Of a stretch of DNA of 64,000 bases, positions 1 to 8,565 are shown in pieces (position 1 is the first letter of the stretch; each line of letters starts with the position of its first letter). The translations under genes were made by a program, and so were the position numbers. The DNA is taken from positions 392,259 through 456,258 of the forward strand of contig NZ_ML660091.1 in assembly GCF_007004655.1 (NCBI RefSeq), read 5' to 3'. The DNA is from Exilibacterium tricleocarpae (GTDB taxonomy: Bacteria; Pseudomonadota; Gammaproteobacteria; Pseudomonadales; Cellvibrionaceae). A model generated the notes under the pieces. The model did not search any database, was not told where the DNA came from, and saw only the letters and a list, made by a program, of their open reading frames with translations.

Positions 1-132
1 CAGCGCTACCAACAGCGCCGCCGGGCGCTGCAAAAAACCTGCGCCGCACTGGCGGTGCCGCTGGTGAGTGTCGCTACCGGCGATGACCCGGTAGCCCTGT
101 TGCGCGGTCTGTACGGGAGAAAACGCCGGTGA
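1..132 (+). CDS. C-terminal end of a DUF58-type protein (partial)
   Basis: The first 43 codons are open in frame 1 and end at a TGA at 130-132. The 5' part lies outside the window. The tail is basic (ends GLYGRKRR). The identity is inferred from position: in MoxR/Bat loci a DUF58 protein normally precedes the DUF4381 gene, and here the stop overlaps the next gene's GTG start by four bases (GTGA), a sign of translational coupling. The visible residues alone do not identify the family. Confidence 0.5.
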   Translation, partial: QRYQQRRRALQKTCAALAVPLVSVATGDDPVALLRGLYGRKRR

Positions 133-659
133 CCCAAACCGTGCCCGCCAACCCCACCCAGCCGCCGATCCCCAACCTGCTGGATATCGAATTGCCCGAC
201 CCGGTTACCCTCTGGCCGCCGGCACCGGGCTGGTGGCTGGTAGCCGCCGCCGGCTGCACCCTGTTGCTGTGGGCGGCGCTCAAACTGCGCGCCTATTGGC
301 GTCACAATGCTTACCGCCGGGCTGCCAAGGCAGCGGCGCTGGCAGCCTGGCGGGATTACGAATCCGATCGCGACGGCGCCCGCTACGCGCGGGCCCTGAA
401 CCGCCTGCTCAAACGCACGGCACTGGCCGCCTACCGCCGCCCGCTGGTAGCGAAGTTGAGCGGCGAAGCCTGGGCGAACTTCCTGGCCAGTACCGCCGGC
501 TCCCAGACCCCGTCGGCCGCCATGCTGGCGTTCTTACGCTCCGCCCCCTACCGCACGGCAACAGACCCGGCCAATACCGCCGAATTGAACGAGATTCACC
601 GCCTCGCGCTGGGTTGGATCAAGCACCACCGCCCCACCGCGGAGTTTCCCTATGCTTGA
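129..659 (+). CDS. DUF4381 domain membrane protein of the Bat locus
   Basis: This 176-residue protein begins with GTG at 129, overlapping the previous stop. The N-terminus has a proline-rich stretch, then one transmembrane helix at about residues 34-54 (GWWLVAAAGCTLLLWAAL), then a basic cytoplasmic domain rich in R, A and L. This layout matches DUF4381 proteins found between DUF58 and the von Willebrand proteins in MoxR/Bat operons. Its end overlaps the next ATG by eight bases (652-659), so it is very probably co-transcribed and coupled. The biochemical role of DUF4381 is not known; a membrane scaffold for the VWA proteins is an inference from context. Confidence 0.8.
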   Translation: MTQTVPANPTQPPIPNLLDIELPDPVTLWPPAPGWWLVAAAGCTLLLWAALKLRAYWRHNAYRRAAKAAALAAWRDYESDRDGARYARALNRLLKRTALAAYRRPLVAKLSGEAWANFLASTAGSQTPSAAMLAFLRSAPYRTATDPANTAELNEIHRLALGWIKHHRPTAEFPYA

Positions 660-1689
660 GTTGCAATGGCCCTGGGTGCTGTTACTGTTGCCGCTGCCGG
701 CGCTGGTCTATTTCCTGATGCCGGCCAACAAACGGGAGGAGGCCGCGTTACTGGTGCCCTTCTATGACACCCTGGCGGGCCTCGAACGCGGTGGCCAGAC
801 CCGCAGCGGCGCCGGTCGCTGGTCGCTGGGGCTGCTGCTGGGCATCTGGCTCGCCTGTGTGCTGGCGGCGGCGCGACCGCAGTGGATCGGCGCCCCCATC
901 GCGCTGCCCGCCAGCGGCCGCGACCTGCTGCTGGCGGTGGATATTTCCGGCAGTATGGAAACCCGGGATATGCAGGTGGCCAACCAACAAGTGGATCGCC
1001 TGTCGGTGGTAAAACGGGTGGTGGGCGAATTTGTCGAACGCCGCAAAAGCGATCGACTGGGCCTGGTGCTGTTCGGCACCCGGGCCTATCTGCAGGCGCC
1101 GCTCACCTTCGACCGGGTCACGGTCAACCGCCTGTTGCAAGAGGCGCAGTTGGGCTTTGCCGGTGAAAAAACCGCCATCGGCGACGCTATCGGCCTGTCC
1201 ATCAAACGCCTGCGCGAGCGCCCGGAATCGAGCCGGGTATTGATCGTGTTGACCGACGGCGCCAATACCGCCGGCGAGGTGACACCGCTGCGGGCGGCAG
1301 AACTGGCGCAGCAGGCGAAGGTCAAAATATACACCATCGGCATTGGGGCCGACGAGATGGTGACACCGGGTATCTTCGGCGGTACCTTTGGCGCCCGGCG
1401 TATCAACCCCTCCATCGACCTTGACGAGGAGAGCCTGAAACGCATCGCCGAGCAGACCGGCGGGCAATACTTCCGGGCGCGGGACCCGGCGCAGCTGCGG
1501 GACATTTACCTCGCCCTTGACCAACTCGAACCGATCGAGCAGGACAACGAGGTCTTTCGCCCGACCCGTGCACTGTTCCACTGGCCGCTGGGTCTGGCGC
1601 TCCTGCTCAGTTTCGGGCTTGCCGGGCGGCAGCTGTACCGGCGGCGCCCGGCTCGGCAAAGTGGTGGAAAACTCGTGTTGGAAAAATAA
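652..1689 (+). CDS. batA: BatA-like von Willebrand factor A membrane protein
   Basis: A 345-residue inner-membrane protein. Two N-terminal hydrophobic helices (about 5-23 and 58-75) precede a VWA domain with the metal-ion site DISGS at 97-101 and the later TDG motif (LIVLTDGANTAG). A final helix lies near residues 308-326, giving the usual BatA plan of a VWA domain held between membrane segments. BatA/B/D loci with MoxR ATPases are linked to envelope stress and oxygen tolerance in Bacteroides and Leptospira, though the mechanism is unsettled. The start overlaps the DUF4381 stop. The end carries a short direct repeat that includes the stop codon. Confidence 0.85.
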   Translation: MLELQWPWVLLLLPLPALVYFLMPANKREEAALLVPFYDTLAGLERGGQTRSGAGRWSLGLLLGIWLACVLAAARPQWIGAPIALPASGRDLLLAVDISGSMETRDMQVANQQVDRLSVVKRVVGEFVERRKSDRLGLVLFGTRAYLQAPLTFDRVTVNRLLQEAQLGFAGEKTAIGDAIGLSIKRLRERPESSRVLIVLTDGANTAGEVTPLRAAELAQQAKVKIYTIGIGADEMVTPGIFGGTFGARRINPSIDLDEESLKRIAEQTGGQYFRARDPAQLRDIYLALDQLEPIEQDNEVFRPTRALFHWPLGLALLLSFGLAGRQLYRRRPARQSGGKLVLEK

Positions 1690-1707
1690 GACTCGTGTTG
1701 AAAAAAA
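1671..1707. repeat. 20-bp tandem duplication across the batA stop codon
   Basis: ACTCGTGTTG followed by an A-rich tract occurs at 1671 and again at 1691, a 20-bp period. The first copy encodes the last residues of the BatA-like protein and the second lies just past its TAA. It looks like a slippage duplication and may have moved the stop codon. Confidence 0.6.
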
Positions 1708-1795
1708 GAGTGGTGCAACAGTAGTAACGGAAAAATGGTGGTCACTGACAAGTGCTAGATTACATGTCGACTGACAGATAGCGGTGTAGCAGCCA

Positions 1796-3679
1796 ATGTT
1801 TGACACAATGAGCGATTTTCACTTTTTACGCCCCTGGTGGCTGGCGGCGCTGGTGCCCGCCTGCGCGCTGATCTGGCTGTTGCAGCGCCAGTCGCGCACC
1901 GCCACGTCCTGGGCCGACCTGATTGCCCCGGAATTGCTGCAACACCTGCTGGCCGGCACCCTGTCGAAGCGCCAGCAACTGCCCTTCTGGGCGCTGGGGC
2001 TGGCGTGGCTGATCACCGCCGTCGCCCTGGCCGGCCCCACCTGGGAGAAGCTACCGCAACCGGTGCACAAAACCGAATCGGCACTGGTCATTTTGCTGGA
2101 CCTGTCGCCGTCGATGCTGGCCCAGGATTTAAAACCCTCGCGCCTGGTCAGGGCCAAACACAAATTGACCGACCTGCTCAACAAACGGGTAGAGGGTGTC
2201 ACCGCGCTGGTCGCCTATGCCGGTGAAGCGCATGTGGTGACACCCCTGACCGATGATACCCGCACCATTGACAGTCTGTTGCCGGCCCTGCACCCGAGTG
2301 TGATGCCGCTCAGCGGCAGTAATACCGAGATGGCGGTGGAGCTGGCGCTGCAGCTTTTCGACGATGCCGGTATCCGCCGCGGCCGCCTGCTGCTGGTCAC
2401 CGACGGCGTGGAGCCCGAGGCGCGGGCCACCGTGAAGGAACGCCTGCGGGACGGGCGTTTCACCCTGTCGGTCATGTCGGTCGGCACCGATGAAGGCGCG
2501 CCGATTCCACTCGGCAACGGCGGCTTTGCCAAGGATCGCCAGGGCGGCATAGTGGTGGCGCGGGTCGGCAGCGGGCAACTGCGCGATATGGCCCAGGCGC
2601 TGGGCGGTGTCTACACCCCGCTGTTGCCCACCGATGCGGATATCAAACGCCTGTCCGAGCCGCCGCTGCCGTTCGCTGACGACACCCGCGAGTTGCAGCG
2701 GGAATTCGATACCTGGAATGACCTGGGCGCCTACCTGGCGTTGTTACTGTTGCCACTGGCGGCACTCTCGTTTCGCCGCGGCTGGCTGCTGGCTGTCACG
2801 CTGGTGACCGTGCCGCTGCTGCAGCCGGCGCCCGCCCGCGCCGATCTCTGGGACGATCTCTGGCAGCGCCCGGACCAGCAGGGCCAGGAGAGTCTCCAGC
2901 GCGGCGATGCAGAGGCCGCCGCGCAACAGTTTCGCGATCATCGCTGGCGCGGCAGCGCCCATTACCGCAGCGGCAACTATGAAGCCGCGGCCGAGGCCTT
3001 CGCCAACGGCGATCGGGCCGGCGATGCCTACAACCGCGGTAATGCCCTGGCGCAGGCGGGGCAACTGGACGCCGCCCTGGAAGCCTACCGGGAGGCACTG
3101 GAGAAAGACCCGCAATTGGAGGCTGCCAGGCACAACGCCGAGATCGTGGAGGCACTGAAAAAACAGCAGGAACAACAGCAGAACCAAAATCAGCAAGGCG
3201 GCCAGGACCAGACCGACGGCGAGCAACAGCAGTCCGACGGCGGCCAGGCGGGACAACAGCAGTCTCAACAGCAGTCTCAGGGACAGCCGTCACAGGACGG
3301 CCAGCCACCCCAGGGCGGCAGCCAGCCGCAAAACCCAGCCCCCGATGAAGCGGGCCGACAGCGCCAGGAGCAGACACCGGCAGGCGAGCAGCCGCCCCCG
3401 GCGTCCGGCGCTGAGTCGAAGGCAGACTCACAGGCACAGCAAGCGGCCGGCGAATTGCAGCCAGAGGACGGGGAAGACCAGGCCGGCACCGTATCGACAG
3501 CCTCCGGCACCGGTGACAGCGAGCGGGAACAGGCACTGGAGCAGTGGTTGCGACAAATACCCGACGACCCGAGCGGACTGTTGCGGCAGAAGTTTCAGCA
3601 CCAATACCGCCAGCGCCGCAAAGAATACCGGGCCGGCATCTGGCAACCGCCTGAAAACAAGGCCAATAAACGCTGGTAA
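1796..3679 (+). CDS. batB: BatB/BatC-type VWA and TPR protein
   Basis: A 627-residue fusion. Helices at about 13-29 and 63-80 lead into a VWA domain with a variant metal site DLSPS (102-106) and a TDG motif (LLLVTDGVEPEA). One or two further helices near 316-350 are followed by TPR-like repeats (about 355-450, including NRGNALAQAGQLDAALEAY), then a long linker rich in Q, G, S and P (about 460-590). BatB and BatC are separate in some species and fused in many gammaproteobacteria, as here. A second ATG at 1808 is an equally good start, since neither has a strong Shine-Dalgarno. The gene is 106 bp after the BatA-like gene, so it may have its own promoter. Confidence 0.85.
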   Translation: MFDTMSDFHFLRPWWLAALVPACALIWLLQRQSRTATSWADLIAPELLQHLLAGTLSKRQQLPFWALGLAWLITAVALAGPTWEKLPQPVHKTESALVILLDLSPSMLAQDLKPSRLVRAKHKLTDLLNKRVEGVTALVAYAGEAHVVTPLTDDTRTIDSLLPALHPSVMPLSGSNTEMAVELALQLFDDAGIRRGRLLLVTDGVEPEARATVKERLRDGRFTLSVMSVGTDEGAPIPLGNGGFAKDRQGGIVVARVGSGQLRDMAQALGGVYTPLLPTDADIKRLSEPPLPFADDTRELQREFDTWNDLGAYLALLLLPLAALSFRRGWLLAVTLVTVPLLQPAPARADLWDDLWQRPDQQGQESLQRGDAEAAAQQFRDHRWRGSAHYRSGNYEAAAEAFANGDRAGDAYNRGNALAQAGQLDAALEAYREALEKDPQLEAARHNAEIVEALKKQQEQQQNQNQQGGQDQTDGEQQQSDGGQAGQQQSQQQSQGQPSQDGQPPQGGSQPQNPAPDEAGRQRQEQTPAGEQPPPASGAESKADSQAQQAAGELQPEDGEDQAGTVSTASGTGDSEREQALEQWLRQIPDDPSGLLRQKFQHQYRQRRKEYRAGIWQPPENKANKRW

Positions 3680-3848
3680 TTGCGCAGCCTTTGGCCCGAC
3701 TCACAACAGGTAACAGGACCGTTAAAGTGGACATCAGCCTCGCAACAGCCGATCCGTCCGGAAATCCGGCCCCGACGCTATCAGACCTCGACGGCATCGA
3801 GTTTTCGGCGCATGGAACGCCGGCGACATCGAATCCCGACCGAATCGT

Positions 3849-3912
3849 ACCTTTGCAGTCGGACCTTTGCAGTCGGACCTTTACAGTCGGACCTTTACAG
3901 TCGGACCTTTGC
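3849..3912. repeat. 14-bp tandem repeat upstream of batD
   Basis: Four complete copies of ACCTTTGCAGTCGG or ACCTTTACAGTCGG start at 3849, 3863, 3877 and 3891, and a partial fifth starts at 3905. A further GGACCTTTG occurs near 3947. The repeats fill the 255-bp gap between the VWA-TPR gene and batD, which otherwise holds nothing recognisable. The role is unknown; replication slippage is the simplest origin. Confidence 0.8.
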
Positions 3913-3934
3913 GCAAGACGTTTAAACAACACCT

Positions 3935-5737
3935 TTGATTAAGACAGGACCTTTGACAACAGTGGCCTCACTCATCCAGGTATCACCAGCGGCAATCCCG
4001 CGGACATCTTCACCGGCACGCGCGGGCCGCCTGCGCAGCGCCGCCGTTGCCCTGCTGTTGCTGGCGCAGGCGGCGCTGGCCGGGGCCGTAGAACTCAGTG
4101 CCAGTGTGGATCGCAAGAAAATCACCTTGGAAGACTCGGTGACACTGACGATTCGCATCAACGAGCAGAGCAGCTCGGGCCGGCCGGATTTTTCCGAACT
4201 CGGCGCCGATTTCGAGCTGCTCTCCGCACCCAGCGAGCGCAGTCAGTACCAGGTCATCAACGGGCGCGTGAGTTCGTTCACCCAATGGCAGATTCAACTG
4301 GCGCCGAAACGCGTCGGCAAGCTGTTGATTCCGTCGTTCGAGTATCGCGGCGCGTTCAGTGATGCCATCGAAATCACCGTGCTCGACCCGGTCGCCGGGC
4401 GCCGCGGCAACCAGGCGGATATTTTCCTGGAAGCGGAAATCGGCAAGTCCGCCGTCTATGTACAGGAGCAGCTTATCCTGAACGTGCGGCTGTTCACCTC
4501 GGTCACCCTGCAAAGCGTCAAGAGCCAGGACATCCGCCTGCCGGGCGCACGGGTCGAGGAGATCGCCGACCACCGCTACCAGCGCAATATGGCCGGCAAA
4601 ACCTATGCGGTGGTGGAATCCGTCTACGCGGTATTCCCGCAGTCGAGTGGCGAGTTGACCATTCCCGCCCTGACCTGGTCGGTGACCACGGCCGGCAACC
4701 GCAGCAGTTTCTTCGGCCCCAGCGGCGGCAGCATCAAACGCCTGCGCAGCCAGCCGCTGAACGTCGAAGTACGCCCCCGGCCCGCGACCTACCCGGCGGA
4801 CCAGCCGTGGCTGCCGGCCGAAGATGTGGCCCTGGTGCAGAGTTGGAACCGCAACCCCGATGCCTTCACGGTGGGAGAACCTATCACACGCACCCTGGAA
4901 CTCAGCGCCCGCGGCTTGACCGCCGCCCAGTTGCCGCCGCTGCCAGCGGGTAATATCGACAGCATCAAGGTGTATCCCGAGCAACCACAGAGTGAAGACT
5001 TCAAGTCCGCTGACGGCATCCGCGGGGTGCGGGTGGAAAGCCAGGCGCTGGTACCCACTCAACCGGGCCAGGTCACCCTGCCGGCGGTGGTGGTGACCTG
5101 GTGGGATACCGCCAACGACCGCCAGCGCGAAATCACACTGCCGCCCCAGGTTATCGACGTGGCACCGGCGGCGGCCACCGGCACCGTCGCCGCCATGACC
5201 CCCGCCGCCACTGCGCCGGCGCCCGGCTCCACGGTTGCAGCACCGATCACTACCGCGGGAAGCTTGTGGGCCTGGCAAGTGGCCACGGCGCTGTCAGCCT
5301 TGTTGGCATTGCTGTTTGCCTGGCTCTGGCGCCGCGCCGCCGGCCCACAGTCGGCGGCGCCTGCAGACACCCCGCGCGGCAACGCCGTCGACACCGAAGC
5401 CAAGGCGTTCCAGCAACTGCGCGCGACTTGCAGTAACGGCGAACCACGGGCCATCCGCCGGGCGCTGCTGCAATGGGCGCAACTGTATTGGCAGGAACCG
5501 CACCTGACCCGCATCGCCGATCTGGCGGCGCGACTGGCGGATGACGAAGCCAGCGCCTGCTGTGCCGAGTTGGAGGCTCTGCTCTATGCTGAAAACTCCG
5601 GCAGCGGCAATGTGCGGCAACTGTGCAACACCTTGCTGGCGTGCCTTGCGCGACTGCGGGCACAGCGGCCCGCCGCCGCGAAAGCGAGCCGCCGCGGCGC
5701 CGACCCGGCGCTGCCGGAGCTGTACGCCGCGGGCTGA
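3935..5737 (+). CDS. batD: BatD family oxygen-tolerance protein
   Basis: A protein of about 600 residues with a signal-like stretch (SAAVALLLLAQAALAGAVE), then repeated beta-sandwich BatD segments beginning ELSASVDRKKITLEDSVTLT. A transmembrane helix lies near residue 440 (WQVATALSALLALLFAW) and a helical cytoplasmic tail follows. The order periplasmic Ig-like region, helix, short cytoplasmic domain is that of BatD/BAM-type proteins next to VWA genes. The start is uncertain: TTG at 3935 gives a long N-terminus before the signal, and TTG 3953 or GTG 3962 are alternatives. The gene closes the Bat cluster. Confidence 0.8.
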   Translation: MIKTGPLTTVASLIQVSPAAIPRTSSPARAGRLRSAAVALLLLAQAALAGAVELSASVDRKKITLEDSVTLTIRINEQSSSGRPDFSELGADFELLSAPSERSQYQVINGRVSSFTQWQIQLAPKRVGKLLIPSFEYRGAFSDAIEITVLDPVAGRRGNQADIFLEAEIGKSAVYVQEQLILNVRLFTSVTLQSVKSQDIRLPGARVEEIADHRYQRNMAGKTYAVVESVYAVFPQSSGELTIPALTWSVTTAGNRSSFFGPSGGSIKRLRSQPLNVEVRPRPATYPADQPWLPAEDVALVQSWNRNPDAFTVGEPITRTLELSARGLTAAQLPPLPAGNIDSIKVYPEQPQSEDFKSADGIRGVRVESQALVPTQPGQVTLPAVVVTWWDTANDRQREITLPPQVIDVAPAAATGTVAAMTPAATAPAPGSTVAAPITTAGSLWAWQVATALSALLALLFAWLWRRAAGPQSAAPADTPRGNAVDTEAKAFQQLRATCSNGEPRAIRRALLQWAQLYWQEPHLTRIADLAARLADDEASACCAELEALLYAENSGSGNVRQLCNTLLACLARLRAQRPAAAKASRRGADPALPELYAAG

Positions 5738-5795
5738 GCCAAACGACCACTTGTCAGTCCGTTTTTAACAGAACTACACTAGAATAATTATAATT

Positions 5796-6518
5796 ATGAC
5801 GCACAACAGCGGGACGATTGACACCAATCTTATGAAGGATCGGGAAACAATACCCCTGGTTTGTCCGGTCGGCGAGAGCCATTGCGCCTTCCTGGACGAG
5901 TTGGCCCGGCTACGGCAGCAAAACCGCGAACTGGCCGAACAGGTGCGCACTGACACCCTGACCGGCGTATTCAATTACCGCCACTTGATCCAGTCGCTGG
6001 AACAGGAAATCGAACGCACCCGGCGCTCTGCCCAGCCCACCACTCTGATTATGTTGGACCTCGATCACTTCAAGCTGGTCAACGACACCTGGGGGCACGA
6101 TACCGGCAATGCCGCACTGGTCAACGCCACCGCGGCGATTCGGGGCGCGGTGCGCAAACTGGATGTGCCCTGCCGCTACGGCGGCGAGGAGTTCGCCGTG
6201 GTCCTGCCGTCCACCAGCCTGCTGATGGGCATTCAGGTGGCGGAGCGGCTGCGCAATACCATCGTCAACAGTCCGTTGCGCATCGACGACCAGGTGATCC
6301 GATTAACCGCCAGTTTTGGCGTCGATGTATTTGCCCCCGGCGATACGGAAACCCCCGAGGCGTTCCTCAAGCGCACCGATCAATACCTCTACCAGGCCAA
6401 GCAGAACGGGCGCAACCGGGTGTGCCACGCCATAGACGCGCGCCTCAACACCGGCACCAGTATCAGCCAGGCAGAACGCGATGCGCTGTTGGGCGGGGAT
6501 GACGAGACCGATAGCTGA
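5796..6518 (+). CDS. GGDEF-domain diguanylate cyclase
   Basis: A 240-residue soluble protein predicted to make cyclic di-GMP from two GTP. A short N-terminus with a small coiled coil (LARLRQQNRELAEQV) leads into a complete GGDEF domain from about residue 52 (DTLTGVFNYRHL). The active-site motif is GGEEF at 129-133, a functional variant. An inhibitory I-site RKLD lies at 120-123, exactly five residues before it, so product feedback is likely. No sensory or membrane domain is visible. A second possible start is the ATG at 5832. It is transcribed alone, 59 bp after batD and convergent with the exporter gene. Confidence 0.9.
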   Translation: MTHNSGTIDTNLMKDRETIPLVCPVGESHCAFLDELARLRQQNRELAEQVRTDTLTGVFNYRHLIQSLEQEIERTRRSAQPTTLIMLDLDHFKLVNDTWGHDTGNAALVNATAAIRGAVRKLDVPCRYGGEEFAVVLPSTSLLMGIQVAERLRNTIVNSPLRIDDQVIRLTASFGVDVFAPGDTETPEAFLKRTDQYLYQAKQNGRNRVCHAIDARLNTGTSISQAERDALLGGDDETDS

Positions 6519-6539
6519 CCGGCGCAGCGCCCGCGGCAG

Positions 6540-7304
6540 TCAGTGACCGGTGAACAGCGCCGCCAGACTGACCGCCACAGTCATCACCAACAGGAACCAT
6601 TTCAACGTCTGCTGGCTGATGCCAATGGCCACCTTCACAGCCACGTAGGCGCCCACCATGTTACCCGCCGCCAGCACCAGGCCCGGCACCCAGGCGATTT
6701 GATCGCGGGCGATAAACACCACCAGTGCCACCGCCGTGAATACCGCCGTGCAGAGCATCTTCAGGGCATTGGCGCGCACCAGGTCGTAGCGCAGGCTGCC
6801 GGCCAGCGCCGCCAGCAGGATAAAGCCGACCCCCGCCTGCACGAAGCCGCCGTAAAAACCGGCCGCGAACAATGCCGCCACCGCCCCCGGCCGGCCACCT
6901 ACCGGCAGCGCCGCGGTGCCGGGAGGTGGCGCTATCACCGCCGGACGGATCAGGATCACCAGCGCCATGGCGATCATAGCGCCCAGCAACAGGGGCTTGA
7001 GCAGCCAGTTGGGCAACACCGAGGCACTGGCGGCGCCGACCGCCCCGCCGATCAGCATCGGTGCCAGGATCGCCACCAGATCGCCGCTGGCAAGTTTGCC
7101 GTACTGCCTGAAGCCCCGGACCGCCACCAGCGACTGCAGGAACACTCCGACCCGATTGGTGGCATTGGCGACGTCGGCCGGCATACCCAATACCATCAGC
7201 GCCGGCAGCGTCAGATTCGAACCGCCTCCGGCCAGTACATTGATGACACCGGCCAACAGGCCGGTCCCGAGCAACAACACAATATCGGTAACAGCGAGCG
7301 CCAT
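6540..7304 (-). CDS. TauE/SafE (TSUP) family membrane exporter
   Basis: A 254-residue polytopic membrane protein with about seven or eight hydrophobic helices. The N-terminus carries the family's GLLAGVINVLAGGGSN glycine-rich stretch and there is a second half-repeat (FAAGFYGGFVQAGVGF), the internal duplication seen in TSUP proteins. Members export sulfite, sulfonates or other small organic anions; the substrate here cannot be told from sequence. It stands alone between a convergent GGDEF gene and a long non-coding gap. Confidence 0.85.
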   Translation of the reverse strand: MALAVTDIVLLLGTGLLAGVINVLAGGGSNLTLPALMVLGMPADVANATNRVGVFLQSLVAVRGFRQYGKLASGDLVAILAPMLIGGAVGAASASVLPNWLLKPLLLGAMIAMALVILIRPAVIAPPPGTAALPVGGRPGAVAALFAAGFYGGFVQAGVGFILLAALAGSLRYDLVRANALKMLCTAVFTAVALVVFIARDQIAWVPGLVLAAGNMVGAYVAVKVAIGISQQTLKWFLLVMTVAVSLAALFTGH

Positions 7305-7877
7305 GAGTTTGTCAGGTCAGGAAGTGGGCGACAGATGATAAGCGGTCACAGCGGTTTTGCAACCATGACCGCCCCCCGGGCGATTTTTACTGTTACCGGT
7401 ATCCAAACGAACCCACGCCGAACCAAAATGTGAACTGTGTCAAGAAATTGACATCCAGCAGTTTGTATACTGCCAGTCGACCAAAACAACAACTTTCGTA
7501 CTCACGGCATCCGCAGACCATTCTGATACCGGCAGTCCCGATCTGATATGAAGGCTTTTCAGCGAGAAAAAGCGGTCGCGATTTTGGAAATCCGCCCATC
7601 CCCGGTGCACCGCGACAATCGCCTGTGCTGAGGGCAATACGATAAAGCGGCCATTTATTGAGTGACATCAAGCCGGCGCCAGGGTCGGCTATAGTATTTT
7701 AACGATGTGAAGCAAACTAACGCGGTATCCGGGCGGTAGCTTCCCTGCGCCACCGCCGGGTCGACTGTCGCCACACCGGAGTGCGAGTTGGAACGGGAAA
7801 ACGGCACAAACAACCGCAACAAAGAAGCAGGTGCCGCCGGCCGGCGCCTGTAACGGGTCAGAGACAAGCGAGACACT
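7305..7877. other. Intergenic region, no gene recognised
   Basis: About 570 bp between the divergent exporter gene and the 182-residue hypothetical gene. Short open frames exist on both strands but have no recognisable protein features. It presumably holds the promoters of both flanking genes. No repeat or RNA was recognised. Confidence 0.4.
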
Positions 7878-8426
7878 ATGGCAAACTACCAGTTAATCTG
7901 GAATCTTCATGGTATACATTACAAAGACAAGGCCGTTAATTTTTTACAGCGCTTCGAAGATTCGCTGTGTGTATTCTCCGGCGCGGTGAGCCAGGTCTAC
8001 GCCAACTACAATATCTGGCCGATCACCGCCGACAACAGCAAACTGCTGGTGCTGCCCAACCCCAACGCCCATCACGATATCTTCCAGTCGATTGACAGCG
8101 ATGCCGTTGTCAGCACCGGGCTGTATATCCTGCCCGGTGAAGTGGTGGGTAAGAAAGGGTTGTTTCTCTCCCACAAAAGCCGCCTCAACGGTAAACTGAA
8201 AGTCACACCGCTGGCCCAGGGGCTGGAAAAAGTAGCGGCCAAGACGGACACTCCGTTTTTACCGGTTATCACCAACAAGGATTTGAAAGAGCTCAACCGC
8301 AAGAGCCCGATCCTGCATCTGCATCGCCTGCTCCCCGAGCGACTCGAGAGCCACTCGCAGTTCGACGTGCGCACCATCTGCGGCACCATCGAGGAGAAGA
8401 TGCACAAATACCTGGCCTGCGCCTGA
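7878..8426 (+). CDS. Hypothetical protein, 182 residues
   Basis: The protein is soluble, with no signal peptide or membrane segment and mixed alpha/beta composition (begins MANYQLIWNLHGIHYKDKAV). I do not recognise a family. The ATG at 7878 is the natural start, with GAGACAAGCGAGAC upstream as a weak ribosome site. The N-terminal half is rich in aromatic and hydrophobic residues. The C-terminal half is basic and ends in a helical segment (IRTICGTIEEK-like; actual text RTICGTIEEKMHKYLACA). It is a monocistronic gene convergent with pepN. Codon use resembles its neighbours, so I think it is real. Confidence 0.65.
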   Translation: MANYQLIWNLHGIHYKDKAVNFLQRFEDSLCVFSGAVSQVYANYNIWPITADNSKLLVLPNPNAHHDIFQSIDSDAVVSTGLYILPGEVVGKKGLFLSHKSRLNGKLKVTPLAQGLEKVAAKTDTPFLPVITNKDLKELNRKSPILHLHRLLPERLESHSQFDVRTICGTIEEKMHKYLACA

Positions 8427-8565
8427 CCCGGGTGCTGTACACAGGGCATGCCGGTGCTCCCGGAGGTGATGTCACTGCCGCCATCCAGCAGTGCCGTCAC
8501 CGGCGCTGTCCCACCGCTGTCATCATCCGCACTGCCGGCTGCGGCCACCGTGCCGGTGGCGCCGC

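Noticed and set aside
748..1806. Long open frame on the minus strand antisense to batA
   Set aside because: It is the mirror of a clear VWA gene in GC-rich DNA and has no recognisable protein features.
2796..3932. Minus-strand frame across the batB end and the tandem repeats
   Set aside because: It is low-complexity R/P-rich sequence antisense to the Q-rich linker, not a protein.
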